The notes below the pieces were generated by a model. The model was given only the letters and a program-made list of their open reading frames with translations, was not told where the DNA came from and made no database searches. A stretch of DNA of 64,000 bases from Cyprinodon diabolis (Eukaryota > Chordata > Actinopteri > Cyprinodontiformes > Cyprinodontidae). The DNA is taken from positions 34,670,111 through 34,734,110 of the forward strand of contig CM060081.1 in assembly GCA_030533445.1 (NCBI GenBank), in the 5' to 3' direction. Of the stretch, positions 47,399-59,255 are shown piece by piece. The position numbers and the translations under genes were made by a program. Positions within the stretch are counted from its first letter, which is position 1. The number at the start of each line of letters is the position of its first letter.

Positions 47399-48380
47399 GG
47401 TGGCTCAGGTTATCCGGAGCTGTCTTTAAAGTTATGCTGCTATAGGCTTAGACTGCTGGAGGACATAGGGACCCCCATTTCATCATTCTGCTTCATTCTC
47501 TCTCTGTTCTCCTATTCTGCAGAATCTGTTTGTTCAATCTCTAACGTTCTGCTCTCTCTGCTTTTCCTCAGAGTAGCTTTGCCTCGTCTGTTCCTGTTTG
47601 GCTGTGATGTCACCCAGGAAAGAAACATCAGCTGTGCTGCTTCCATCAACACCCTTGTTTGTAGATGTTGGAGATCGGCCTGTTTTCCAGTGTGGTCCTG
47701 TTTCTCTGGCCGTGGCTGGGTGGATGTGCTCTCTTCATCCTCTGGCATGGGAGCTGCCTTGGAGCTCGTCTGCCTGGCTGTGTGTTTCCTGGACGGGGCC
47801 GCCTTTTACAGCTGCTTTTTGTATCTCTGCTTCTGTCTCCTTGAACCCCAGTCGGCCGCGGCAGATGGCCGCTCACACTGAGCCTGGTTCTGCTGGAGGT
47901 TTCTTCCTGTTAAAGGGAGTTTTTCCTCTCCACTGTCGCTACAAGCATGCTTAGTGTGAGGGATTGTATTTGAGTCAATGAGTCAATGCAATCAACTGGT
48001 TTTCCTTAGATAGAAAACTTTGTATTAATTTGACTGTATGATCTGGTTGAACTGTAAAGTGCCTTGAGATGACATGTGTTGTGAATTTGGCGCTATATAA
48101 ATAAACTGAATTGAATTGAATTGAAGTCAATGTACACAATAAAGAAAGAGTAAGACATACGATCTTTAATAATTTTAAAATCAGACTTTAAAATGCAAAG
48201 CTTTCTAACAGTATATTGTGTTCAGGAGTTTAACAATGTAGGGAATTTATAAGCACATAAAACTTAAAATATCAGGTAAATGCTGCAAAATTTATAAAAT
48301 AGGCTTTTAAAAAACAAAATTAGCACAGTTGATCCAACATCCTCATACTCTATCGACACTTTTTTATTTCTGAATTTCAC

Positions 48381-48640
48381 CTGCTTGTCTGTGCCAGTGG
48401 GTCACCACCCTGTATGTGAAGGGCGCTGAGCTCCTGCGGCGGGCCTCGTTGTGATGGGACCGGGTTTGTGGGGGGGAGGCTGGTGTTTGGCAGAGGACTA
48501 TTTTTCTTCCCTCTCGTGCCGCAGCAGGTCACTGCAGGACTGTCGTGGCTGGCTATTGAGGGACTCTGTGATGGATAGGTCTGCAATGCTGCTTTCATAC
48601 AGTTCTGCTCGTATACCTGCTCGTCCACAAACTCATGAGC
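48381..48640 (-). CDS. kcnd3: kcnd3 penultimate coding exon
   Basis: The acceptor GTGTCCTCTTCAG ends at 48641; 86 codons plus two bases follow, then donor GTGAAA. Peptide AHEFVDEQVYEQNCMKAAL, TCCGTRGKKNSPLPNTSLP and QELSALHIQGGD match the Kv4.3 cytoplasmic tail (human NHEFIDEQMFEQNC, TCCSRRSKK, STIHIQG). The exon starts in phase 0, so it joins the exon at 50288-50380 directly. The 19-residue insert of the long mammalian isoform would lie between them and was not found. Confidence 0.93.
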
Positions 48641-50287
48641 CTGAAGAGGACACAAAAAAGTTACATTTAATTTATTTTCAAATTAAAATGGTTTTTATAT
48701 CTTATTATAGATTAAACATTAAACACACAGTGCTTTAAAAAAAAGGTTTTTGCCCCCTTATAAATCTCTGATTTTTATAGTTTTGGATAATTAATCAACA
48801 ACTGCCATAAAGTGTTTACATTAACTAGCAGTGTTTTACACTTGTGTGGATTAGGACCTACTTTATGTTTTAATTTAGTCCCATTTTTCAGCTGCTTTGC
48901 TTGAATACCAAACCATCTCAGCTAATTTTCGATTCTAAACCTGGAATAGGTCATGCCAAACCTGCTTTTAGTTAGTTTGTTCTCCATGCAGAAGTGTATT
49001 TGTTATGGTGCTTAAGGTTAGGGTCACAAACTCATGTCTATATATAGTCCTGCAGCGCTTTTTACTAGAGCTCAGAATTAATAGTTATGCAAATTATGAC
49101 AAGTCAATGAGATTCTAAAAAGGAATTGCAGCCTTAGAAAACCACACTATTGACTCTCAGTAAGATGCTTTACTAAAATACTTATCTTTTGCACCTAATG
49201 TAATAGGTTGAACTCCATAAAAAAAGTTGCCTTTTGTCTCCAAACAACATTTTTTTCAAAGGTTCTGGGATCTCAGACTTAAGCCTTTTTGTTCTTTTTG
49301 GTTATCAATTTTTGCCTTGAAGCTATCTTTTTTCCTCTGTTTTTTTTTTGTTTTGTTTTTTGTTCCCTGTTGAGGATTTAAACACTGACCATAAATGTTG
49401 CAGATTAGATTTAGCGACCTCCTGTGTAAATCATTGTTTCACTCTTAAAATTATTTTTGTAGGCAGTTTTTTATATATGGTGTAAAGTTTTTGCAATATA
49501 ATTTATGAAAGTAATAAAAAATGCAGTTTATACTCTAGTAGTTGTGAGCATTTTTAATCAAGTTAGGAGGTAAATCTTATAATATAGAATATATTATACC
49601 ACCTCTATAGCATATTTAAACAGCCATATAATACAAAACCAGGACCTGACAGTTATTCTCTGTCATTTACTCTATAGGTTGAACTGTGAGAGGGCTCACA
49701 TTACTACCACTCACAATATGCAGGTCCATCTACATGAGTGTAATTCACCAGTCCACCATAAGGCTGGAGAAAAACCAAAATAAAACACCTTTTTAGTTGC
49801 TTTGCCAACCTCTGAGAACATGCATGACATTGTTTACACACAAATGCACAGCAAAAATTCCCTCTCCTCCGACAGCCGCAGCGCGTTTCATGTTAACTGT
49901 AAAACTGTCATGTAAACATTTTAAGGTACTTCTGCCAACTCTTTCTTCCCGCCTCTGACTGATGCTCAGATTCAGTGAGTGGGTTAAACGTTCTGTCAAA
50001 TTGATAGACGTCTCTAACTGCAGCAAAACTCCCTCAAGCCTGTTTTTAGATCAGCGTCAGTCAGTGTCAACACTTCCAATAAGGCAACATTAAAGGAACA
50101 AAAGCTGTTCATCACCTGTCAGAGAGAGGAAAGTCTGCAGTGCTGCTGAACTGCCTCATGGACCTTTTATAATGAATATGTACTTCCAGTTTAATTACTT
50201 AATAACCTGTTACTGAGCAAGAGAGATTAGTGCATGTGTAAACCCTGGAGTTTGAGTGTTTAATGTAAAACAGGGAGGTGTTCTCAC
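48641..50287 (-). other. kcnd3: kcnd3 intron (1.6 kb)
   Basis: Non-coding. I searched it by eye for the alternative exon of mammalian Kv4.3 (residues resembling GLSYLVDDPLLSVRTSTIK) and saw none. 49850-50000 has more CpG than its surroundings but no frame. Confidence 0.7.
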
Positions 50288-50380
50288 TGTGGTTTTCTCC
50301 AAACAGTGCAGCAGGTGGTGGTGTTGGCTCTCTAACAGAGAGGTGGACTTTATCAGCTTCTGCTCATCCACTTCTGAACC
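50288..50380 (-). CDS. kcnd3: kcnd3 coding exon with dileucine targeting motif
   Basis: The exon is 93 nt, 31 complete codons, between acceptor GTTGTTACTCAG and donor GTGAGA, phase 0 on both sides. It encodes [16 protein letters not shown] followed by [15 protein letters not shown]. The [12 protein letters not shown] block is near-invariant in Kv4 channels, and its dileucine is known to direct Kv4 to dendrites. The first half is variable among species and corresponds to the GTPEEEHMGK region in mammals. Confidence 0.95.
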
Positions 50381-51588
50381 CTGAGTAACAACAGACACAT
50401 AGTTATCTCACCAAAATGAGTCCAGTGACACCTGGTTTCACCTCTAGCATGCAACAATCTGCTCGGTGCTTTTATGTTTACCAGTCATCAAGATTATTAG
50501 TATCATGATTTTCTGATCCATTTAGCTATTTTCCAACATGAACACCATAATGATTTGAAATCTGTGTTTTCTTTTTTCATTTTCTCTGTGGCTAGTTGCT
50601 ATAAAAGACAACAAAACTATTTCCATTTATGTATAACAGAGCAAAACGCATAGTCACTAAACCAGAGATAAGGCTAGCCCTCTCACTTAATTATATATGC
50701 TGGTGCCACACTGATTGTTGTTTGATGCTGCATTCAGCTAAATAGTTACTGATGTCAGAGAGATCAGGAAAAAACCTTTGGAACAAGTGATGGAATTTTT
50801 TCTTCTTAACAGCACTTGTTTTTGAGAAAGCATCTCCAACAAAGCTTAGTCTCAAAGTAATTAAAATTGGCAAAAAATGAGGAGAGAAAATAAATTAATG
50901 ATGTCCCTGTGGCTTGCATTGTTACCCAGGAGGGTTTGGGTACGAAGCTTTTCAGTCCAAGGACTCTCATTCTCATTCCAGGAACATGAACAATACAGTG
51001 ATGTGGGCTGCAGAACAAAACAATTTCTGATGAGGTGATGATTTGTGGCAATGTCCTCTAAACCAAAGGTTTAAGGTTAGATGTTCCTTTATGGAGGGAG
51101 AAATTCTTTTCTGCAGTCCATCTGGGATTCAAGACAGATCAAGGGATAAAAATATTACTTTATTGATAACTGTTTGATTTTTCCTCTTCTTATAGCCTTC
51201 TAATTAACCTTTTTTTTTAAAAGTCCTTTACTTTTATTTAATTACGATGAAGGCTATTTATGGTCGCCTTTGCTCATAAATCCTTCTATGGATGATTGGG
51301 TAGTTAAGGTTTATTTTACAGTTTTATGCTTTCTGCAGGTTTGCAGACAGGTTAAATAAGTGGCCATTGTCAATTTTTTTGTACATTGACCTTATAAATG
51401 TTCCAATCATTCTATTTATTCGAGTAGTTTCTTAAAAAATGTACTTAAAAACAGACAAATATTAAATATAATCCGTTTCCCTTTGATGATTTTTCACATC
51501 CTGCTGACAACAAATAACACAGCCACAACCTATATATACTTGTATACCTGTGCACAGAGGAATAACTTATGTTACTTGCTTGCAATTT

Positions 51589-51591
<3 letters not shown>

Positions 51592-51648
<57 letters not shown>
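51592..51648. repeat. TA microsatellite
   Basis: A pure TA tract of nearly 60 bp in the kcnd3 intron. Confidence 0.95.
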
Positions 51649-51654
<6 letters not shown>

Positions 51655-54547
51655 TAAACCATCCGCAAAATGTTGCTTCAAATAAGTAAATAATTACCTT
51701 AAATAAATCAATCAATTAACCTTAACCTTGAATCTCGTTTCACCCATTATTGCCTCAGATAGGTTCAAATGATCTTGATCAAACTTTTGGTAAAACTCCC
51801 TAGGATGTTGTTTTTTTAATACTTGAATCCCTTTTAAAGTGCATCAGTTTAATTGAAATATACAATACTGTAGCTTCTCAAAATATCTTATAGCAACATA
51901 TGTATAGACCACCACAAGGTGGAAGTGATGCACTTAGCGTTCACAATGCTTTTAAAGTAATATATTTTGAAACACATTGTCTACCACAAAAAAAGAAAGA
52001 CATACAACAAAAACACCTTTGTACCTGAGAAATAAACATGACAACGGTACATTCCTTATCCAACAAACATGTGATTAGTATCATTATATGAGAATCAGCT
52101 TAATTGAAACCTATATATTTCCTCTATTTTAACCTCAACTTAAAGTTTTTAGAAGCGCGCTAATCATGAATCAAAACATTAAATTGCAGGAAGTAATAAA
52201 CATTTCTGTTTTTTTTTTAACAAATTTCCTTTGATGAGGTGAAGAGCCCTCTTTACTGATATTTATTATACAAGTTGACTTCCTTGTTGCCAAAATTAGT
52301 GAGAATTATTCATTAGTTTTTTCTTAATCTGTGAATAGGAACTTCCTCCAAAGTAAGCCTACCTGATTAAGTAAATAGCAATAACCAATGTGTGAAATAA
52401 TCTAAGAATCTCAGAATTGTTGTCAAAAAACAAGAAACCCAGAAATAAAGTTATGGCAATGCTTAAATTGAGTTTGTTCAGTTCCCAACAGACAAAATTT
52501 GGGAGAAGCTTAAGGAGGAGTTAGGCAATAAAACAATAACCCAGAACATCACACAGGACTGTTCAATTCATCATCTAAAGATGGAGAGTACTGCCCAACT
52601 GTAACCCACAAGTCATGATCTTCCATCTATAAAACAGGCTCAGCCTGAAGAATAATAAATACAATTTTCCAACAGAGCAGCCTTAAAATGTAAAGGTAGA
52701 ATAACAAAAGTTGTTGTTAAAAAAAACCTATCAGATGTATAATTTGGACAAGGCATATAAAGGACAAAGTGAATATCTGGAAGAAAGTGTAAGGCTTGGT
52801 GAGAACTAAAGTGCACTTTTAGAAAAACTCTGTGTGTTGTGAAAAACAAACCATGAGCTTAACCGAATTTGATCACAGTATGTCGGTAGCAGCTTCACGA
52901 TGCTGTGGTGGATGCTTGTCATCAGGGCTCTATTCAAGGATGCTGAACTGATGGAAAAATGAATGGTGCTAACTTCAGGGCAATCCTATTAGAGACTTAA
53001 ACACACCTGAGACTGGGGCTGAGGCTGACCCTGAGCAATGATCTTAAAAATAATAATAGTCTTACTGGGAAATGATTTAGATCAGAACATACAGTATTAA
53101 ATGTTGAATGGACCAAACTTAAATAGGGAAAAAATAGCAAAATCTGAACTCTGTTTAAAGACATCCTCTATCATCTTACTAAATTCTAGCCACTTCAAAA
53201 AAATAAATAAAAACCATCTGTCTCTAGATGCGCAATACTGTTATACTGTAGATGAAGACCTGCCATTAATATAACTGTAAAACAATGGTTAACTCAGGAG
53301 AGGCTTCCACAAGTCTTTACAGAGTCAAATGTAAAATGAAATGTGAATATGTCTGGGGAAGTTTAGTACATAAAAAACTGTATTTATAAATTGCTTTTTA
53401 ATCATAACATTATCTGTTATAATTGAATGTTAACAAAGAAAGGATGAGATAAAGCTGGTAAATGTAGGACTTTCATCAAAAAGGAATTTCTACTTTTCAA
53501 AGAAAAGCATCCCTGAGAAAAGAAGACAGCATGTTTGGCTAACATGTGTTTAATAATTAATCCCTGCTCCTCTCCTTCATCCCTGCAAGAATCGGAATGC
53601 TCTGGCTGCTTCCAACAGAAAAATATCTATTTTGATGAAATGACTCATTTGGACCAACACAGAAACAAAAATGTTTGTAGCAATTGATCCATGCGCAGCT
53701 AGACTCGAATCTGAACACAAAGGCAACTGTGTCACCCTGATATGAAAAGCAAATATCATGGTATCAGCATTCAGAGGGATAAAGCTGCAATAGCCACCTA
53801 GAGAGGTCATCATCCAACTTGACAGTATAATCAATAAATCCCCCTCTGTGAAAACGAGCTCCTGATTTGTGTTACCAATAAACTGCTGTCAAGTATAAAA
53901 TCACCCAAATGCAAACAGACCTGCTGTGGGCTTCTAATCTAGCTATGAGCTGTGAGAGAACCACTCATTATGTCATATATTCCACCTCACTTTCACCCTA
54001 CACCCATGAAGCGCCGCTGACTGACTGTCAGCAGTGACATCGCCGTAATTTGATGCACCAGGACTCTGGCAGCTACATAACAGACCCACACAGAGGGCTG
54101 GGCTGGTTTGCTCAGCACTCACAGATGGCATTTATATGATAATTCCAACCACTTCCAGACACCCAGGAGCTTTCACACTGGACTCGATTAGATCCAAATG
54201 GATTTTGGTAGCCATCTGCAAATCACGGAGTATGTCACTGAAAGCAGGAGTGATGCACTGGTCGGGAAGGATATGGGCAATTTGCTCATGCATTACCAAA
54301 CACATTTTTTTTTTTCATGGTCGTTGCATTTTTTTAACGCTAAGTAGAGAAGCAAAAGGGACCACTGATGAACATCTGCTCTCCCAAAAATCTGTTGAGT
54401 GATATGTGTAGGTGGATACTGATATACCTAACAGCAAATGGAAAAAGGAATAGTTTCACAGTTTGAAAACTCAAACTTTTTCATGACATACTCAGACTTC
54501 ACAGGAAGACCCATAAAAGAAGTGTGAAAAAATGTGTGTGGATTTAT

Positions 54548-54640
54548 GAATGGAATAGAATAGAAATACCCTTTATTGTCCCAGAGCGGTGAAACTCTAG
54601 TGATTCAGTGGCAAAGCAAATGGCAAGGAAAGCATAGGGG
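54548..54640 (-). repeat. Retroposon tail with AATAG repeats
   Basis: GAATGGAATAGAATAGAAAT followed by CCCTTTATTGTCCCAGAGCG resembles the 3' end of a common fish non-LTR element, whose tail is a short tandem repeat. Family not assigned. Confidence 0.45.
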
Positions 54641-55149
54641 TACAAACAACACAATAAATTATGAAAAAGAATAAAAAAAAAAGTTATGAATAGACTGTGC
54701 AGAAAATAAGAAATGCTCCCAAGATAGAAAAACACTGTGCAATTATAAAAAAAAAAAAAAAACAAATAAATACAGTAATAAATTAAAAAATGTTCAGTAC
54801 AATGTATAGATCTAGACAAGATGAGCAGAATGTGAAATCAACATTTTTCTTATTAACCTTGAACTGTTCAGACCACTTATCTGACCACCGTAGCTTTAAA
54901 CCTTTTCAAAGTTTAAAGCTACAGTGTGTAATAATTACAGTTTGCTGGTGAAGATTCTAAGTCACCCAGGTCATAGTCATTCCCTAAAAAGTTAAAAAAG
55001 TTAAAAAACAAACCACTGGACTATGTTTTCCAGCAAGCTTTCTCAATTCAAAATGTCTGGATAAGCGTTGAGTTCCAAGCTTTATGGAGTGGCCCAACAA
55101 AGCATTGTTGTGGATTGGAAAACATGCAGATTAAACTGAAAAACAGGTC

Positions 55150-55720
55150 AACCCTTTAGCAATGGGGAGTAGTTGAGGTCGTTCTTGGCCTGCAACATCC
55201 GATACTGGCCTATGTGTCTGAAAAGGGAGTTGTTAGGGTCATTCTTGGCCCGGCTGACCAGGCGGGATGTTTTGGTCTCCTGCATAGCGATGGGGGTTGA
55301 GATGATAGTGGCAAGGAATCAACTCTATTGCTGCGTTGTAGGTTTTTGAGAGCTGAAACCTGAGACCACCCCCTCTGTTTAAGGTTGGTTTTTCTCCCTT
55401 AACATAGATGGCTTCCTTTACACCCTTTCAAACCACCTCTCTTCTTTGTCCAAAATGTGAACATTCTGGTCCTCAGATGAAGGTCCTTTGTCTTTAAAGT
55501 GTAGGTGGACAGCAGAGTCTTGTCCAGAGGAGGTAGCCCGTCTGTGTTGAGCTATGCATCTGTTTCTCCAATATAAGGATCAGAGCTTTCCTCATTGCAT
55601 TGCACAGCATATACCACTCTGCTCATCTTAGGGCTGGGGGTTTCGTCTTTAGGATGCACTAGCCTCTGTTGGTGAAGCAATCCTGGATCGGTCGCAAAAC
55701 GTCTTCAAACTTGGAAAACA
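55150..55720 (-). pseudogene. Penelope-like element relic with GIY-YIG end
   Basis: On the minus strand, in shifting frames, the sequence reads VVYAVQCNEE...PYIGET (GIY-YIG motif, about 55562-55618), then KDKG.., DQNVHILDKEERWFER, KEAIYV and LNRGGGLR. This order is typical of the C-terminal endonuclease region of Neptune-type Penelope-like retroelements in fish. Several stops and frameshifts are present, and no reverse transcriptase part was seen. The copy is old and 5'-truncated. Confidence 0.65.
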
Positions 55721-57076
55721 AACTCCAGACTTTTAACTTTTTATTTTTTAATTTTTTATTTTTACTTTTTTGGAATAATTACAGTTCAAGTAGAACCACA
55801 GATTGAGCTTTGACTAGGCCATCCAAAACTTTCAATATTCATGTATCTAAGCTATCCATTGCAATCTGTCAGTGAACCTCAACCCCAGCCTCAGTCTATT
55901 GGAGCTCTAGCTCTGTGTTTACAGCATGATATCACCAAGACCACATATTACCATAATGATGGTGTATTCATGGTGATCTACAGTGTTGGTTTTAACACAA
56001 TAAATTCTGCATACAGGCTAAAGTGTTAATTTCTTTTGGCGGTTGGTGTCAGTGTAACTTATTGAGGTGTATCATAGTAAGAGGAGCAGGATAGAAATGC
56101 ATGCCACCATTTTTAGATCCTTATTTGTTATAAGAATAAAAAACCAAACCCACACTTTGCTTCAAAATCAAACACAGCATCTTCATACATAGATGACGTT
56201 TTTCTTGAGTTTCTTTTTCTTGATCTGTTAGTTTTCTATGGACAAAACGAACAAATAGTGAAACAAGATTCTGTCTTTGAGAAAAAAAAGTTTATGTGTT
56301 TATTCGGCAAGCTCAGATGGACTCAAGGTTTCTTTTTTCTTTCCCTCTGGTTGTTTATTCACTTGCTTAGAGCACACTGAAGTCATGTTTGGCAGCTCCT
56401 TTGAAAATGGTTAAAAACAAATGATTTGTTTTTACTAGATTCCAGAAAAACAGACTTTTTCTAATGTTTAGGTGACAAAGAGTATTGGTAAGTAATCACC
56501 ACTCTTTCCACCCTGTTCATTGACAGATTTACTGTCACATTTCCCCTTAACCTTTATTGTGCTGGTTATTTAATTATCATCAGAGGTCCTAAACAGGCAA
56601 TACAAAACAAATCCTATTCTCAGAGTATCACACAAAGGAATTAAATCAACTTTCTGAAATACTACCAGGAGAGGAACATAGTGTGATTGTACTGATAAGA
56701 CAGAGTATTATACACATAACACCCTCACTATCAGCAAAGCCCCGTGTGAAGAGAACAATTTAATGACTTCTGATTTGGATGCTCTTTTATAGCCTCTAAA
56801 TTGCTTTTAAATTACTCTTTGGTTAATTGTGGTGATAATTGTTGGTGTTTTGCTTGTGTGTGCTTTTGTACTTCAGATGTGAAGCTGTTGCCTCCAAGCA
56901 ACTGAGTTGCAATGGACTGAAATAATTAGCAGATGGTTGTTTAACTAGGAAACAATAATATTACAGTATAAACAATACAATTTGCTGGCGAAGCACATCA
57001 GTTTTATTGAAAACATCTGAAATGACTTTTCTTAGTTTTATTTTTTCTATCAAGTAGTGTCAGAGGGTTTTCTTAC

Positions 57077-57178
57077 TGTCAGTTCCAGCAGTTCATTGAG
57101 GAGTCCGTTATGTTTGCTCTGGAGGAAGGCGTTGGCGCTGCCAGACTTCGCTATTCTTATCCTGGCCAGCCTGGTTTT
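57077..57178 (-). CDS. kcnd3: kcnd3 coding exon after transmembrane segment S6
   Basis: The exon is 102 nt, 34 codons, phase 0 on both sides, between acceptor CTTCCCACTTCCAG and donor GTAAGA. It encodes [13 protein letters not shown] then [21 protein letters not shown], matching KARLARIRVAKTG and NAYLHSKRNGLLNEALELT of Kv4.3. It is the membrane-proximal part of the cytoplasmic tail. Preceding exons, which code for the tetramerisation domain, S1-S6 and pore, are not in the window and must lie to the right. Confidence 0.95.
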
Positions 57179-58328
57179 CTGGAAGTGGGAAGAAAAAGAG
57201 GTCAGAATCTGAATTTGCTTTATTCGTCAAGATTTTGTGCAAAACCGAGTTTGAATGATAAAAAAATAATAATGTTCAGAAATTAAATACAAGTATAGAA
57301 ACTTTAGAGGAAATAAAAAAAAGAATAAAAAGGAGCAATGTGAACAATGTGTGTAAATCTACATCCAAACATTTTCTAAGGAACAGAGAGAAAAAATCTT
57401 GGTAACCAGCTCTCCAAGGTCCTTCACACATTCAAAAAGGGCAAATACGCATTTCAGCTCTATGCCATCTTTAGCTAAGGTCCTTTGTAGCCAGTAACAA
57501 TGCATTTCCAGCACACTAAATCTTTGCTACTAATGACTTCTGCATTTAGCACACTCTGGTTTTCTAAATTTTGTTTTTGTGTTTCTCCATAACCATGCAC
57601 CAATCTAAACCTTTTTTCCCTTTGGAGTCATGCACACTTATTTCCTTCTAAAGAAAAAAACAAGAACAACAAGGGAAATTGAGCTAATTTAAGGATAAAA
57701 GTCTCCACAGATTGTATCCAGGATGTGTGGGGTCTGTGGAGATGTTGGCTGACCTTTTCCTGACCATAAATTCTATATAAGTTCTGGATTGAGGGAAGGA
57801 CAACCCCAATGAATCTCTCTGCAGACCATATATTCCTCAAATAGCCCATCTGCATCCTCCTCAGCAATCTCTAGATCAGGCAGTTGGTCAGAGTTGAGAA
57901 GGAAGGAGCTTATGGACTTGTTGGTTGTTGGTGCAGATAGTTATTTGTTTTTTGAGTTAGGTGTGAACAGCTGCTTTTAAAACTAAAGAAGAAGCGTTTG
58001 AAGGCATATAATCAGAAAAATTCTTATGTCATTAATTTAATGAACAGAAATGCCAACTCTTTACTAAAGTTTATTTCACAGGTATTAAAATACGGTTAGC
58101 GTTATTCTTCATTCATAAAGTATAAAGAAGCTGTTTCTGCGGCATATTCTGTTTGTTTGAGCATTTTATTTTGAGTCCATTTTGCTATAAAACCTAGTTT
58201 TGCTGCTTTATGCGTAGATGCTGAGGCCTTGCAGCAGAGATGAACGTCTATTAAAACAAAATAGAAGAGTTATATTGGTTCCTAAAGCCAGGCTTAATTG
58301 GTCCTAATTAGTCAAAATTAGTCTTTGG

Positions 58329-58680
58329 GAATGTCTTTATGGCTACGTTCACAATGCAGCCTGAAGTGACACAAATCCGATTTTTTGGCCCATATGCAAC
58401 CTGGATCTGATCTTTTCATGGCAATCTGAACAACACAGATACGATTTTTTCCAATGCGACTCAGGCCACTTGGCTATGTGGTCCTGAATCCGATACGAAT
58501 CTGATCTTTTCGAAGGCGACCTGTGTCTGAACGGCCAGGTTGCATACATCCGACCTGAAGGCCATTAATACCCGACAAAGGTCACTATTCTGGGTCTTGC
58601 TATGAAGAAGCGGCAAGAAAAACAACAACCATGGCAGACAATGATGCGGAGAGCAGTATTTATGTTTAACGATCTTGAAA
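58329..58680 (+). repeat. MITE-like repeat with degenerate internal repeats
   Basis: It begins GGCTACGTTCACAATGCAGC and contains recurrent GATCTGATCTTTTC, CGATTTTTT and GCGACT blocks. It ends near AACAACAACCATGGCAGACA. It resembles the block in both arms of the inverted repeat (23836-23975, 34420-34560). Its far terminus is not clear, so the superfamily is not assigned. Confidence 0.5.
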
Positions 58681-59092
58681 AACTATTGAAACTATTTTAA
58701 CTGATAATTTCATTTGTAAAGAGAAAATCATCTATTCAAACATTGAGCTCCAAATTAAAATTCACGTGGTCATTTTATTAATTAAGTGTAGTTTTAATTA
58801 TGAGGTCAAGGCCTAACTACTGCCCAACCTGTAAAAAAAAAAAAAAAAAAAAAAAATGATCGAAAAGACATTGGAAAAATACAACATCAAGCCCTGTTGA
58901 GAGCGAAATGAATCATCAGTTTGGGTTTTGGACCTACAGCAAACTCCAGAGAGTCATTAGCTACTAATAAAGAAAACCTAGAAGTGCTGAACAAATCCAG
59001 AGTTATCGGGCCAACAAACTTTGCACAAACAACTTAATAAGAAGACTGCATATAGTCCTTGGCTTATGCAGCAAGTCAGTGATCCAAGGTGC

Positions 59093-59255
59093 AACAATTC
59101 AATTCAATTCAGTTAATTTATATAGCACCAATTCACAACACATGTCATTGCAAGGTACTAATTAGACCAGATCATACAGTCATATTGATTCAAAGTTTTC
59201 TATCTAAGGAAAACCAGTTGATTGCATCGACTCATTGACTCGAATGCCTATTCAT
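59093..59255 (-). repeat. L2-type LINE 3' end (or derived SINE)
   Basis: AATTCAATTCAATTCAGTT, TATATAGCACCAATTCACAA, TTCTATCTAAGGAAAACCAG and ATTGCATCGACTCATTGACT are the reverse complement of the LINE end at 47960-48120. The match is close, so this is a young, truncated copy. Confidence 0.8.

Larger units (their letters stand above)
43185..48126 (+). mobile_element. Nearly full-length L2/CR1-type LINE
   Basis: It has a 5' UTR of uncertain start (about 43185), ORF1 (43450-44313), ORF2 (44314-47398, one frameshift), a 3' UTR of 0.7 kb and a 3' end of short AATTG repeats (GAATTGAATTGAATTGAAG), the usual L2 tail. It is inserted antisense in the last kcnd3 intron, with its 3' end about 255 bp from an exon. 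The open frames suggest recent insertion. Several 3'-only copies occur in the window at 6343, 19148, 36737, 37289 and 59093. Confidence 0.9.
41793..48380 (-). other. kcnd3: kcnd3 last intron (6.6 kb)
   Basis: Donor GTGAAA lies below 48381 and the acceptor at 41793-41794; the phase (two bases then one) is consistent. Most of the intron is filled by the antisense LINE and a TTAA-flanked MITE, listed separately. Confidence 0.85.
50381..57076 (-). other. kcnd3: kcnd3 intron (6.7 kb)
   Basis: Non-coding. It contains a TA microsatellite at 51592-51648, a retroposon tail at 54548-54640 and a Penelope-like relic at 55150-55720. 51650-54500 and 55730-57070 show nothing recognisable beyond AT-rich DNA. 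Confidence 0.75.

Noticed and set aside
47579..47954. Overlapping 76-118 codon frames after ORF2 of the LINE
   Set aside because: They lie in the LINE 3' UTR, in competing frames and without motifs.
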